Assembly: GCA_020860715.1 (NCBI GenBank)
Contig: JAJBTU010000034.1
Location: 38,267 to 96,861 of the forward strand
Length of the DNA stretch: 58,595 nt
Direction: 5' to 3'
Source of the DNA: Clostridiales bacterium
Lineage (GTDB): Bacteria; Bacillota; Clostridia; Lachnospirales; Lachnospiraceae
Both the position numbers and the translations under genes were made by a program. Positions within the stretch are counted from its first letter, which is position 1. Every line of letters begins with the position of its first letter. Shown one piece after another: positions 42,020 to 50,547 of this stretch. The notes beneath the pieces are model-generated. The model searched no databases, was not told the DNA's origin, and worked only from the letters and a program-made list of their open reading frames with translations.

Positions 42020-43192
42020 TTATACATGCTCTAATATCACCGCGTGCGCGATGCCCGGCACCGTCTGTCCCTCATTAAAGCTGACTTTGGAGAGCAGCGC
42101 TCCGGTCGGCACGAACAGCACCCGCTTCCACTCGCCAGATTCCAGCTTCGGCAGAATGTAAGATGCCAGCACGACCGCCGAGCAGCCGCAGCCGCTCCCG
42201 CCCGCATGCGTATCCTGCTTTTCTTTATCATAAATCTCAATTCCGCAGTCCATATGTCGATCCGAAATATCCAGGCCTCTTTCTTTCATCAGATCGAGCA
42301 GGATATGCTGCCCGATATAGCCCAGATCACCCGTGATGATCTGATCATAGTCCTCCGGCCGCAGGTGAAAATCTTCCAGATTCCGGCAGATCGTATCCCC
42401 TGCCGCCGGCGCCATACAGGCGCCCATATTCATATTGTCACGGACTCCCATATCCACGATCCGCCCCGGTGTCGCACCCCGCACCCTCACATGACCGCAT
42501 TCCGCAGTGGATTCCGTTTCGTTGCTTTGGAAATGGCCCTTCGTACTTTTGCTTTCCGCAGAATCGGGATCTTCATTATGCAAACCTGATGCATTCTCAT
42601 CTCCGGTTCGGGCAAGGCCATTCCGGCCGCCGTTCAAAATAGAACCACCCGAGGCACACCGGGAGGACAGTACAAAAGCACCGCTTCCTGTGACCGTCCA
42701 GGAAGCGGAAAGGGGACGCTGATTCCCGTACCCCAGGGGAAAACGGAACTCTTTCTCGGCACTGCCGAAATGACTGGATGTGACCGCCGCCGCATAGTCC
42801 GCATAACCCCCGGCTATCGTCATCGCCGCCAGCATCAGCGATTCCCCGCAGGTCGAGCAGGCTCCGTACAGACCAAACAGCGGAATCTCCGTATCTCCGT
42901 TCCCGAAAGAAGTGGCGATGAGCTGCGCCAGCAGATCGCCGCCAAAGAGATATCGTATCTGACACGTTTCCAGCTGCGCCTTCCCGATGGCTGTCTGCAG
43001 CGCTTCCTTCTGCATCGTGCTCTCCGCCTTTTCCCAGGTATCCTCCCCGAATTCCGCCTCCGGCGCCACCAGATCAAAGAGATCGCCCAGCGGTCCCTCT
43101 CCTTCCTTTGGCCCCACCACTGACGCCGCACTGATAATATGCGGCGCATTCTGAAATTCCATGCTCCGGCTGCCCGCCATCTGATTCATCAT
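42020..43192 (-). CDS. spoVAD: Stage V sporulation protein AD
   Basis: 390 residues, thiolase-fold protein that binds dipicolinic acid in the SpoVA channel. YGACSTCGESLMLAAMTIAGGYADYAAAVTSSHFGSAEKEFRFPLGYGNQRP and the end region DTHAGGSGCGCSAVVLASYILPKL are typical. Normal length is about 335-340; about 60 hydrophilic residues (roughly 178-238, GGRNGLARTGDENASG...) are extra, just before RVRGATPGRIVDMGVRDNMNMGACMAPAA. Start ATG has AGGAGG seven bases upstream. No spoVAC is seen upstream, where many clostridia have it. Confidence 0.94.
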   Translation of the reverse strand: MMNQMAGSRSMEFQNAPHIISAASVVGPKEGEGPLGDLFDLVAPEAEFGEDTWEKAESTMQKEALQTAIGKAQLETCQIRYLFGGDLLAQLIATSFGNGDTEIPLFGLYGACSTCGESLMLAAMTIAGGYADYAAAVTSSHFGSAEKEFRFPLGYGNQRPLSASWTVTGSGAFVLSSRCASGGSILNGGRNGLARTGDENASGLHNEDPDSAESKSTKGHFQSNETESTAECGHVRVRGATPGRIVDMGVRDNMNMGACMAPAAGDTICRNLEDFHLRPEDYDQIITGDLGYIGQHILLDLMKERGLDISDRHMDCGIEIYDKEKQDTHAGGSGCGCSAVVLASYILPKLESGEWKRVLFVPTGALLSKVSFNEGQTVPGIAHAVILEHV

Positions 43193-43243
43193 ACGACTTC
43201 CTCCTGTCCTGAATCATTACACTTTCTCTGATTTTCTTTCTCA

Positions 43244-43273
43244 TAGCATCCCCGCTTCCGGGAAAAATATGCA
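43244..43273 (-). promoter_or_regulatory. Possible sigma-G-type promoter of spoVAD
   Basis: TGCATA (43268-43273) and GATGCTA (43244-43250) with a 17-bp spacer resemble the forespore sigma-G consensus (TGmATA / CATnnTA). No sigma-A boxes are visible nearby. The first base of the -10 is off. Confidence 0.4.
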
Positions 43274-43291
43274 GACTGGCTGAACGACAAG

Positions 43292-43333
43292 AAAAGCACC
43301 TGCAGACATTTCGTTATGCTTGCAGGTGCTTTT
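43292..43333. terminator. Bidirectional terminator between plsC/wHTH and spoVAD
   Basis: AAAAGCACCTGCA pairs perfectly with TGCAGGTGCTTTT across a 16-nt loop; the minus-strand exit is CTTTTCTTG. Confidence 0.85.
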
Positions 43334-43356
43334 GAATCATCCTGAATTCATTGTCT

Positions 43357-43527
43357 TTAACCAGTGGAGTCTGTCCTGATATAGCAGGTAGCTCTTCCGG
43401 TTCCTATTTTTATGATTTCTTTTTCCTCTGTAAGGCGTTTTATTGCAGATAAGGCAGCTGAGCGCCCGATACTGGGGCAGGAAATAATTACCTCCGCACT
43501 CGTAAACTTTCCTGTCTTGCGCGTCAA
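43357..43527 (-). pseudogene. Winged-helix fragment directly after plsC
   Basis: In the same frame as plsC and just past its stop, a 56-residue ORF from a TTG reads FTSAEVIISC-PSIGRSAALSAIKRLTEEKEIIKIGTGRATCYIR. This looks like the C-terminal winged helix of Fic/transcription-regulator proteins (xxSRSxxxRLLKxLxEEGxIxKIGTGRxTxY). There is no convincing ribosome site and no N-terminal partner, so I treat it as a remnant. A 72-residue ORF in another frame of the same strand is less protein-like. Confidence 0.45.
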
Positions 43528-43539
43528 AAAATGTGCTCT

Positions 43540-44256
43540 TTATGCATTCTCGCACTCCTCTATCTTTGCCCCGATCCGCGCTTTCACCATCGCGGCAATC
43601 TCCGTCGTCTTCATATCCTTATATTCCTCATAGGGAATCGGATCAAGGAAATGCGCCTGTACCGTCACCCGCTCAAGAGAGCCGGTGTCAAACGGCTTAT
43701 AGGAATCCACCAGCGCCACCGGCACGATCGGGCATTTCGCCTTTGTCGCGCTTTTAAAGCTGCCGCCCTTAAAATCCAGCAGCTGGTTGCCGTTGCGGCT
43801 GCGCGTCCCTTCCGCAAAAATAATGTACTTTTTCCCCTGCTTCACATCCTCAGCCACCTGCTGCACCACCTTCATCCCCTGCCGGGCGTCCGAACGATCC
43901 AGCGCAAGCGCCTCCAGGCAGATGATGATCTGCTTCAGCAGCGGAATATTGACCAGCTCTTTTTTCAGAACCGCGGTGACCGGCTTCTGATGCAGGTAAA
44001 TCAACACCATGACGTCAAACAGCCCCTGATGGTTCGGATAAAGAATATAACCGCCCTCCTGCGGCAGATTTTCCACGCCGCTTGATATGATGTCAACACG
44101 GCCGCCTTTGATGCCGCGCTCCGCAATCTCGTGGATGACCGCGTAGCGATCCTCCACCGAATAGCGCTCCGGGTGCGCCGCTCTGACCAGCAGCTGATAC
44201 AGTACCCGCGGCACATGCACAATGTTCACAATCAGCATCCATATAATTCTTTTCAT
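43540..44256 (-). CDS. plsC: 1-acyl-sn-glycerol-3-phosphate acyltransferase
   Basis: Second acylation step of phospholipid synthesis at the membrane. 238 residues. N-terminal hydrophobic helix (IIWMLIVNIVHVPRVLYQLLV), HX4D catalytic motif in YPNHQGLFDVMVL, FAEGTRSRNG as the substrate motif, and PIVPVALVDSYKPFD. Start ATG has GAGGAGAATTTGTA upstream. The next gene upstream (HAD) ends 123 bp away; nothing else is seen in that gap. Confidence 0.94.
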   Translation of the reverse strand: MKRIIWMLIVNIVHVPRVLYQLLVRAAHPERYSVEDRYAVIHEIAERGIKGGRVDIISSGVENLPQEGGYILYPNHQGLFDVMVLIYLHQKPVTAVLKKELVNIPLLKQIIICLEALALDRSDARQGMKVVQQVAEDVKQGKKYIIFAEGTRSRNGNQLLDFKGGSFKSATKAKCPIVPVALVDSYKPFDTGSLERVTVQAHFLDPIPYEEYKDMKTTEIAAMVKARIGAKIEECENA

Positions 44257-44379
44257 TACAAATTCTCCTCTTTGCCATTCCCCTCGGCCTTACCGTTCAC
44301 GCCTCTGCCATGGCAGCCGTCACTTTTGGCGTCATCCCCGGCATCAACTGTATCCTTCATAGCCTATTTTCGAAATCCT

Positions 44380-45075
44380 TCACGAAATTACCTCCCGCAG
44401 ATCCGCAAATGCCTCAATCACCGCATCCGCATGATCTACCGTTCCAAATCCGTATTTTGCATACACAAACGCAGCGCCTGCTTCCTCTGACGCATCGCTG
44501 TCTCCCTGTGTGTCGCCCACGTAGATGGGCGTCTTCAGGCCATTGCGCTCCGCCACCAGACGGATGTTTTCGCCCTTTGACTTTCCATTATTGCCAAAGC
44601 ACTCAAAATCCGTGATGTAATCCGAAAGTCCGGTCTTTTCAAGAAACATCTCGATATAACCTGCCTGACAATTGCTAACGATAAACACCGGCAGCTTTCC
44701 TGCCAGCTCCCGGATCGTCCGCGGCACTCCCGGGTAGCAGATCGGACATTCATCCTGACATCCGAATGCATCAGATGCTTTCCTCGTCGGCAGTTCCTCT
44801 CTCAGCGCCCGCTGTTCATAGGCGCAACAGACCTTCATGATCTGCTGCCGGTGTTCCGGCGTCAGATCCGGCAGCAGATTGTCCGCGATCACATTCATCG
44901 GCTTTCCAAAAAGCGCCCGCAGCATTTCCGGCGTCACTGTCCTGTCCGGGCAGCCGTTCTCACGCACGGCGCACGTCCACGCTTTGGTGACAATTCCCGT
45001 AGAATCCCACAAGGTTCCATCTACATCCAATATGATTCCGTCTGTTTTCTCCGGCATTTTTTCTTCTTTTGACAT
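44380..45075 (-). CDS. HAD-family hydrolase (phosphoglycolate-phosphatase-like)
   Basis: 231 residues with this start. Motif I ILDVDGTLWDSTG, motif II FIVSNCQAG, a motif III lysine near NNGKSKGENI, motif IV YVGDTQGDSDASEEAG. The cap region is alpha-helical, as in Gph/PgmB-like enzymes. It probably dephosphorylates a small phosphoester; substrate not predictable. The start is uncertain: several ATGs (45057, 45075, 45144 and further) lie in a purine-rich, repetitive Lys/Glu leader (MSEEG..., MSKEEKMPEK). 45075 was chosen for the GAAGGAAGG just upstream. Confidence 0.85.
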   Translation of the reverse strand: MSKEEKMPEKTDGIILDVDGTLWDSTGIVTKAWTCAVRENGCPDRTVTPEMLRALFGKPMNVIADNLLPDLTPEHRQQIMKVCCAYEQRALREELPTRKASDAFGCQDECPICYPGVPRTIRELAGKLPVFIVSNCQAGYIEMFLEKTGLSDYITDFECFGNNGKSKGENIRLVAERNGLKTPIYVGDTQGDSDASEEAGAAFVYAKYGFGTVDHADAVIEAFADLREVIS

Positions 45076-45216
45076 CCTTCCTTCTTTTAGCATCGTTCTC
45101 TCCGATATGATTCCCTCTTCTGACATTTTTTTCTCTCTTGTCATTCCCCGTATTTCCTGTCTGCGAAACGTCCCTGCTTTACAATACCAGAGCTGTCTTA
45201 CGCCCAAAACAGTGTT

Positions 45217-45768
45217 TCATTTTCGCGAACCTGTACCTTCCTCCAGAGCACTTAGCAGTTCCTCACAGTCCGCAAAGTACCCGACATCCTCAATCGCCCC
45301 ATAGTCAAGGAAGCCCTCCGCCTGGTTTTGCTCAAGCATCCGCCGCATCGGTTCATAATACCCGAAGGCGTTGAGGATTGCAATCGGTTTTTCCAGCTCT
45401 CCAAGCATTTTCAGGCAAAGGGTCCCGAAAAACTCATCGTATGTACCGATCCCGCCGGGCAGCACCGCAAAGCCATCCGCGATCTCCTCCATTTTTGACT
45501 TCCGGTCGCTCATCGTGTCCGTATGAATCACTTCCCGGCAGCCTGGATACGTCATATCTTCCGTATCAAAGAGCTTCGGAACCACGGCAATGATATCCCC
45601 GCCATTCTCCGAGACGCCCTCGGCTACCTTACCCATGATGCCCTCGTTATATCCGCCATACACAAGCGTATGCCCCCGTTTCGCCAGCAATTTTCCAAAC
45701 TTGTAACCAAGCTCAAAATATTTCTGATCCAGATGCTTTGACGAAGCACAGTAAACACAAATCTTCAT
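45217..45768 (-). CDS. LOG-family protein (TIGR00730)
   Basis: 183 residues. Rossmann-like nucleotide-binding fold with the family motif AVLPGGIGTYDEFF and VYGGYNEGIMGKVAEGV. The family includes cytokinin riboside 5'-monophosphate phosphoribohydrolases, which release the base from nucleoside 5'-monophosphates. Many bacterial members are annotated as lysine decarboxylases in error. Start ATG with AAGAAAGGATTCATC upstream. Co-directional with the HAD and plsC genes. Confidence 0.9.
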   Translation of the reverse strand: MKICVYCASSKHLDQKYFELGYKFGKLLAKRGHTLVYGGYNEGIMGKVAEGVSENGGDIIAVVPKLFDTEDMTYPGCREVIHTDTMSDRKSKMEEIADGFAVLPGGIGTYDEFFGTLCLKMLGELEKPIAILNAFGYYEPMRRMLEQNQAEGFLDYGAIEDVGYFADCEELLSALEEGTGSRK

Positions 45769-45847
45769 GATGAATCCTTTCTTTCTCCTTGTATGCCGTT
45801 AGGAAATACCACTCATTGAGCACAAAATCACTCGATATTCGCACCTG

Positions 45848-47656
45848 TCAGGATTCTTTCGCGTAGTCTGCTTCCGATTCCAATATCAGAACCTCTTTCC
45901 CGCGAAACGCAAACCCGTATTTCCGAACATTCTCGATCCCCCGCGCTCTGAGATCAGTCTCATATTTCTTATCCTCAATCTGCTTAAGCGCCCGCTTCGC
46001 AGTATCCTCCAGTGTTTCTTCCTTTTTCGGATCAAACACCTTAAATTCGATGATCATACCGTCCGATTTCCCATTTCTGGGTTCAATCGAGACATCATAG
46101 CGTCCGAAACCGCTCTCCCTGTTGGATGTCAGGATATGCGTGCGGTCCAAGTCCGCGATCAATCCCAGCGTAAATCCATGGTAAAACTGCTCCGCCGTTT
46201 CGCTTTCTGAAGCGGAACCTCCCACATCAAAAAAGCTGATCGTCCGGGATGTCACTTTTTCCATATAACGCTGCATCCCCTCCAGATTTCCGGCAAGCAG
46301 CATGCGAATAAATTCCGTGTACTCATCATATGACTCTGCAAACCATTTTTTTACCAGCTTCCGAAGCGCCACCCGCACTTCAAAATTCGTCAGCGCGATC
46401 TCATATCTTCCCTCCGAATACTCCCATTGCAGAGACGATTCTGCCAAAGTGTCCTGTGCCCAGAGAGACTCCTCATCCAGTTTCTGTCTCCATAGGGGAT
46501 CCGCATCAAAAACACTCCCCGATTCCATCAGGCTTCGCACGATCTTCACATAGCCGGTCGTCAGAAACCAGCTCCAGATTGTTTTTGAATCTCCTCGAAG
46601 CTCCGCGTAGGTGATCGACTCATCAATCTCTGTCTCAATGGTGCCGCCCTGCAGCAGGATCTCAAACTCATCCTTTATTTTCAGAGAGCCCTCCCGCACC
46701 AGATTCCCAACCAGCGCGTTTCCACTGGTATTCATCCAGTAAGGCTCCAGCTTTCCGCTTTTCAGGAAGTTCAGGATCGACCAGGGATTATAAATGTCCT
46801 TTTTCCTTCCAAACTGAAATCCGTCATACCAGTATTTTACCGCTTCTTTGCGGGCGGAAAATCCATAGATCTCAAGCGCGTCAAAAACCTCGCTCTCCGT
46901 AAAGCCAAAGCTGTCCTCATACTGCTCCGTCGTAGTCGTTACGACCGACAGATTGTTCAGGTCTGAAAAAATCGACTCCTGCGTAATCCTTGTAATACCA
47001 GTCAAAAGTCCCCGTCTCAGATACGGGTTGTCCTTAAACGCGGCGTGAAACATGCGGCGGATATACTTAATGGCTGATTCCCAATATCCTTCTGTATAAG
47101 CCTCCAACATAGGGGTGTCATATTCGTCAATCAGGATCAACACCGTCTCTCCATAATACTCATACATACATTGAGACAGAAACCGAACCGCGTCCATACA
47201 CTTCTCATCGCCTGCCTTTTGTGCCGTTATTTCTAAAAAATTTTCTTTCTCTGCTTCCGATAATTTATCCGATTCCAATAAATAAGAATGCTGCTCAAAC
47301 AGTCTTGCCAGCTGTATCTGCATGGCACGACACAAACTCTCATAGCTGTCCTGCTTCACGCTTGCCAGGCTTAAGCTGACCACCGGAAACGTGCCCTGCA
47401 TTGCCATGATTTCTTTTTCTTTTGAGATATAAAGACCGCCAAACAGCTCCGGCCGGTTCTGATACCGGACGGAAAAAAATGACTCGACCATATTCAAAGT
47501 TAAGGTTTTACCAAATCGCCGCGGCCTCGTGATCAACGTCACCTGATCCGCGCTTTCGTACCAGTCTTTGATAAAGCGCGTTTTATCAACGTAAAATACA
47601 TCTCTTTCGATGATATCCTCAAATTTCGTTATCCCCAGAGCGACTTTTTTCTTCAC
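45848..47656 (-). CDS. AAA-ATPase-like protein with C-terminal PD-(D/E)XK nuclease domain (first paralogue)
   Basis: 602 residues. GTG start at 47656 (MKKKVALGITKFEDII) with AAGGAGG seven bases upstream, preferred over an ATG two codons earlier. N-terminal PF09820-type ATPase: VFYVDKTRFIKDW, Walker-A-like ITRPRRFGKTLTLNM, Walker B VLILIDEYDTPMLEAY. The C-terminal DUF1703/PD-(D/E)XK region is FGRYDVSIEPRNGKSDGMIIEFKVFDPKKEETLEDTAKRALKQIEDKKY, with the D...ExK triad. These proteins are abundant in gut anaerobes; role unknown, possibly mobile-element or defence related. A paralogue lies at 51290-53002. Confidence 0.88.
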   Translation of the reverse strand: MKKKVALGITKFEDIIERDVFYVDKTRFIKDWYESADQVTLITRPRRFGKTLTLNMVESFFSVRYQNRPELFGGLYISKEKEIMAMQGTFPVVSLSLASVKQDSYESLCRAMQIQLARLFEQHSYLLESDKLSEAEKENFLEITAQKAGDEKCMDAVRFLSQCMYEYYGETVLILIDEYDTPMLEAYTEGYWESAIKYIRRMFHAAFKDNPYLRRGLLTGITRITQESIFSDLNNLSVVTTTTEQYEDSFGFTESEVFDALEIYGFSARKEAVKYWYDGFQFGRKKDIYNPWSILNFLKSGKLEPYWMNTSGNALVGNLVREGSLKIKDEFEILLQGGTIETEIDESITYAELRGDSKTIWSWFLTTGYVKIVRSLMESGSVFDADPLWRQKLDEESLWAQDTLAESSLQWEYSEGRYEIALTNFEVRVALRKLVKKWFAESYDEYTEFIRMLLAGNLEGMQRYMEKVTSRTISFFDVGGSASESETAEQFYHGFTLGLIADLDRTHILTSNRESGFGRYDVSIEPRNGKSDGMIIEFKVFDPKKEETLEDTAKRALKQIEDKKYETDLRARGIENVRKYGFAFRGKEVLILESEADYAKES

Positions 47657-47831
47657 GATCATCCCTCCTTTGAAAAGATTCCGGCACAGAAATCATTTAG
47701 CGCTTTTCTGCCATACAGTTCCTGTTCCTGATTCATTACATTTCATCTTTAACAGCAGTATAGCATACTTCCGGAAAAGATACTATCCTAAAAACTGGAG
47801 CGCTCTGCTCCTGTTCGTCTCAAAACAGGCC

Positions 47832-47859
47832 TTGACGCCCGCTGTTTGTTTATGATAAT
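47832..47859 (+). promoter_or_regulatory. Promoter-like boxes upstream of the GH127 remnant
   Basis: TTGACG (47832-47837) and GATAAT (47854-47859), 16-bp spacer. The ribosome site GAAAGGAG (47901-47908) is still intact before the ATG. Confidence 0.5.
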
Positions 47860-47915
47860 TTAGTTTATATCCTAAACAATCTGATATAAGCGTGCTGCAC
47901 GAAAGGAGATTTACT

Positions 47916-48932
47916 ATGGACTGGTCAGAGCACAATTCCCCGCTCTCTCTGCGGGATATTCAGGTGACCGACACATTCTGGAAAAAAGAAATGGAACTGG
48001 TGCGGACAGAAGTCATCCCCCTATCAGTGGGCAGCGCTGAATGATCAGGTGGAAGGCGCGGCTCCCAGCTATTGTATGCGGAATTTCAAGATTGCCGGCA
48101 AGATAAACCGGGAACGGAAGGAACTCGGCGGATCCTTTCAGGAGCCGCAGTTCACGCTCCGCGGATTTGAATCGCTGCCGGAGGATCCGGAACACCCGGG
48201 AGAAAAGTTTTACGGCTTTGTGTTTCAGGACAGCGACTTTTCGAAATGGATTGAGGCGGTCGGCTACTCGCTGACGCAGCATCCGGATCCGGATCTGGAA
48301 AAAACAGCGGACGAAGCGATCGACATCGTGTGCGCGGCGCAGGCCGGGGACGGCTATCTGGACACCTGCTACATCATCGGAGGCAGAGACAAAACCTTCA
48401 GCAACCTCCGCGACCACCACGAACTGTACTGCTTCGGGCATCTGACCGAAGGTGCGGTGGCCTATTATCAGGCGACCGGAAAAGAAAAACTTCTGAACGC
48501 CGCAAAACGCTACGCGGACTTTATCGCGGACACATTCGGGCCGGAAGAAGGAAAGTGCAAGGGCTACCCCGGACATGAAATTGCAGAAATGGCGCTGGTA
48601 CGCTTATACGAAGTGACCGGCGAAAAGAAATATCTGGACTTAAGCCGCTTCCTCGATGAAAGAGGCCGACAACGGCAAAGATCTGCACCTGCTGACGCTG
48701 GATCCGGATGCCGTTGCCCGAAGTGACGGACATCGGCATCTGCGGGAACCAGGCGAACGCCATCCTCTGGCCGGGATTCCGGCAGATCCCCGCTTCCCCG
48801 CAGGGCTCCCTCTATCGCCCCTGGAAAAAGCCGGAGAAAAAAGCCGTTACCCTGACATTCATTCCCTACTATATGTGGGCGAACCGCTCCGATGAAAACG
48901 GTTCTGAAATGCAGGTGTGGACACGGTATTAA
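47916..48932 (+). pseudogene. Decayed GH127 (DUF1680) beta-L-arabinofuranosidase-like gene
   Basis: The N-terminus (LSLRDIQVTDTFWKKEMELVRTEVIP) is out of frame with the continuation (QWAALNDQVEGAAPSYCMRNFKIAG... FYGFVFQDSDFSKWIEAVGY... GDGYLDTCYI). The break is one extra C in the run 48017-48021; removing it restores EVIPYQW. At about 48650 the reading jumps from LDLSRF to EADNGKDLHLLTLDPDA, implying loss of most of the catalytic and sandwich parts (a full enzyme has about 650 residues). A third frame change near 48710 leads to TDIGICGNQAN...WANRSDENGSEMQVWTRY, the normal family end. Clearly non-functional. It once hydrolysed arabinofuranosides (family inference). Confidence 0.85.
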
Positions 48933-48943
48933 AACAAATGCCG

Positions 48944-48990
48944 GATTGGCGATCCTACAGTTTCTCCGTGATCTCCAATCCGGCGATCAG
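48944..48990. repeat. 47-bp perfect repeat of the loaP-like gene's 3' end (copy 1)
   Basis: Identical to 50501-50547, which covers the last 12 codons of the LoaP-like gene and the first 11 bp after its stop. Here no coding context remains upstream. In this copy GCCGGATTGG (starting at 48940) and CCAATCCGGC form a 10-bp hairpin. The surrounding 48933-49115 shows no supportable gene. Confidence 0.9.
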
Positions 48991-49115
48991 CTGATGCCAT
49001 GCTTATCTTCTGTAAAGCACAATCTTAAATCCGCAACAAACATATCACAGTCATCAATCTTAGAAAAAATTGAAGCATTTCTTCCAGAGCCCTACTCATA
49101 CAAAATAATTACCTT

Positions 49116-49922
49116 TTAAACAGCAATAGCAACTTCCTTTGCATATTCTTCAACTTCATTAACTGTAATATGCAAATACCTTGCTATTTTTTCAATAGGC
49201 AAACCATCATTGATCATTTCTTTTACACACATTTTATTATTCTCACTAACGGCTTTATCACGCATTTCTTCCATAACACGACACATTGTCTCGATACCTC
49301 CTTCGCTCTCTTTAAAATATCGAACGCGGTCAGCTAACACACTGTAATTCATATCATCAGCATCTATACATCTGAAATCATGCATCAGCTTACCAACAGG
49401 GTCTTCATCATTCTTATAAGCGCCATTCACATAAATGATATGCGAACCATCGCCAAACAATTCGTTTGTCTCCTTAATCATGCGGTCAATGTGGTAAAGT
49501 GAAAGGTCTTTTCCCAGCACGTCATTTTCCGTAATAAAAATCACATAGCCCTCTGCCAGCTTTGAAAACTTTTCTCCCGGCTTCAGCATTCTTGTGTCAA
49601 GCATACTACTGTTAAATCTGGCTCTCTGTACGCCCGCACCCCGATCCTCACGTTGCACCTCTACGTCATATTGTTTACTTTCGCCATCTACAGCATGAAT
49701 GTCAAGCCTGACTGATCTTCCATTCGGGTTTTTTATCTCCCTTTGCCCAACTACCTGCGTCACGACCAGATCGTTCCTTCCCAGAATAATATTCAAAAGC
49801 AATTCTGTCGCTTCAATATTGCTATCAAAAACCACTCCCAAAAAATCATCATCCATGAGCCGAAGTCCCCGAAGCCTCTGGAGATCTTCTTCTCGCAGGC
49901 GCTGTTTCTCATCCATATCCAT
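49116..49922 (-). CDS. Rpn-family recombination-promoting nuclease / PD-(D/E)XK transposase-like protein
   Basis: 268 residues from ATG 49922 (MDMDEKQRLREEDL), ribosome site GGAAAGCGGG some distance upstream. PDDEXK_2 core: DDFLGVVFDSNIEATELLLNIILGR, then RSVRLDIHAVDGESKQYDVEVQRED (D...ExQ triad) and RARFNSSMLDTRMLKPGEKFSKLAEGYVIFITEND. Helical C-terminus with IEKIARYLHITVNEVEEYAKE, a possible small HTH. The Rpn family has DNA-nicking and recombination-promoting activity in E. coli. More AT-rich than the backbone; likely acquired. Confidence 0.88.
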   Translation of the reverse strand: MDMDEKQRLREEDLQRLRGLRLMDDDFLGVVFDSNIEATELLLNIILGRNDLVVTQVVGQREIKNPNGRSVRLDIHAVDGESKQYDVEVQREDRGAGVQRARFNSSMLDTRMLKPGEKFSKLAEGYVIFITENDVLGKDLSLYHIDRMIKETNELFGDGSHIIYVNGAYKNDEDPVGKLMHDFRCIDADDMNYSVLADRVRYFKESEGGIETMCRVMEEMRDKAVSENNKMCVKEMINDGLPIEKIARYLHITVNEVEEYAKEVAIAV

Positions 49923-49996
49923 CCAAACCACCCGCTTTCCTTTTCAGTTTAGAGAACTACAGGAAAAATGGCGAAACTATCTTCCCTTACGTTATT

Positions 49997-50025
49997 ATCT
50001 TACCATTGCACCATTTCTAAGTCAA
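49997..50025 (-). promoter_or_regulatory. Sigma-A promoter of the Rpn-like gene
   Basis: -35 TTGACT (50020-50025) and -10 TAAGAT (49997-50002), 17-bp spacer, 75 bp before the start. Confidence 0.7.
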
Positions 50026-50221
50026 GAACCGCATTTTCATCCAAAAAAGAAAGGCAACAGACCAATCCATGCAATCTATTTGCCCCTCTTTCATTGTCGC
50101 AAAAAGCATAGTAACATTTTGAAATATAATCATATATTCAGTGCAGCTTCTTCATTTCCATCCCCATCTGTCCCTGCTTCATCCCCATACAGACGCAAAT
50201 CTTCCATTTTAAATACAGAGC

Positions 50222-50473
50222 CTACTCCGCCATATCGTTGACAGAGAAGCAATGCCCGTCATCCCTTGTTTTCAGGTTGTGCTGCAGCCTGTCCTCTCCA
50301 CTCAGCATCAGGAGCAGGTACCACGGTGTATCATCAAAATATTTCTCTGGAATCTGGCTTCCCATTTCTTCCACTGCAGACGAATAGAAATAAGAAGTTT
50401 TCATATTAATCGGGTAGACCGTCCAGCGACTTCCGATCCCGTATGCGGTGTATCCGTTCGCATACCGCAGCGG
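50222..50473 (-). pseudogene. Orphan 83-residue C-terminal fragment
   Basis: An open frame reads RYANGYTAYGIGSRWTVYPINMKTSYFYS... and ends FSVNDMAE; the only ATG is 23 codons in and has no ribosome site. The composition (aromatic, Gly/Tyr) looks like the tail of a larger protein rather than a small gene. I do not recognise the family. It lies between the Rpn gene and the LoaP-like gene in a scarred stretch. Confidence 0.35.
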
Positions 50474-50500
50474 TTATCTGTATATTACAAAAAAATGGAA

Positions 50501-50547
50501 GATTGGCGATCCTACAGTTTCTCCGTGATCTCCAATCCGGCGATCAG
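50501..50547. repeat. 47-bp perfect repeat (copy 2, at the 3' end of the LoaP-like gene)
   Basis: Same 47 bp as 48944-48990. It includes GATTGG...CCAATC arms around the stop codon region. Confidence 0.9.

Noticed and set aside
43337-43555. 72-residue ORF overlapping the plsC end
   Set aside because: Composition is not protein-like, and the same strand in another frame gives a clear winged-helix pattern.
48892-49119. 75-residue plus-strand ORF after the GH127 remnant
   Set aside because: It crosses the GH127 end out of frame and the 47-bp repeat; no ribosome site or known domain.
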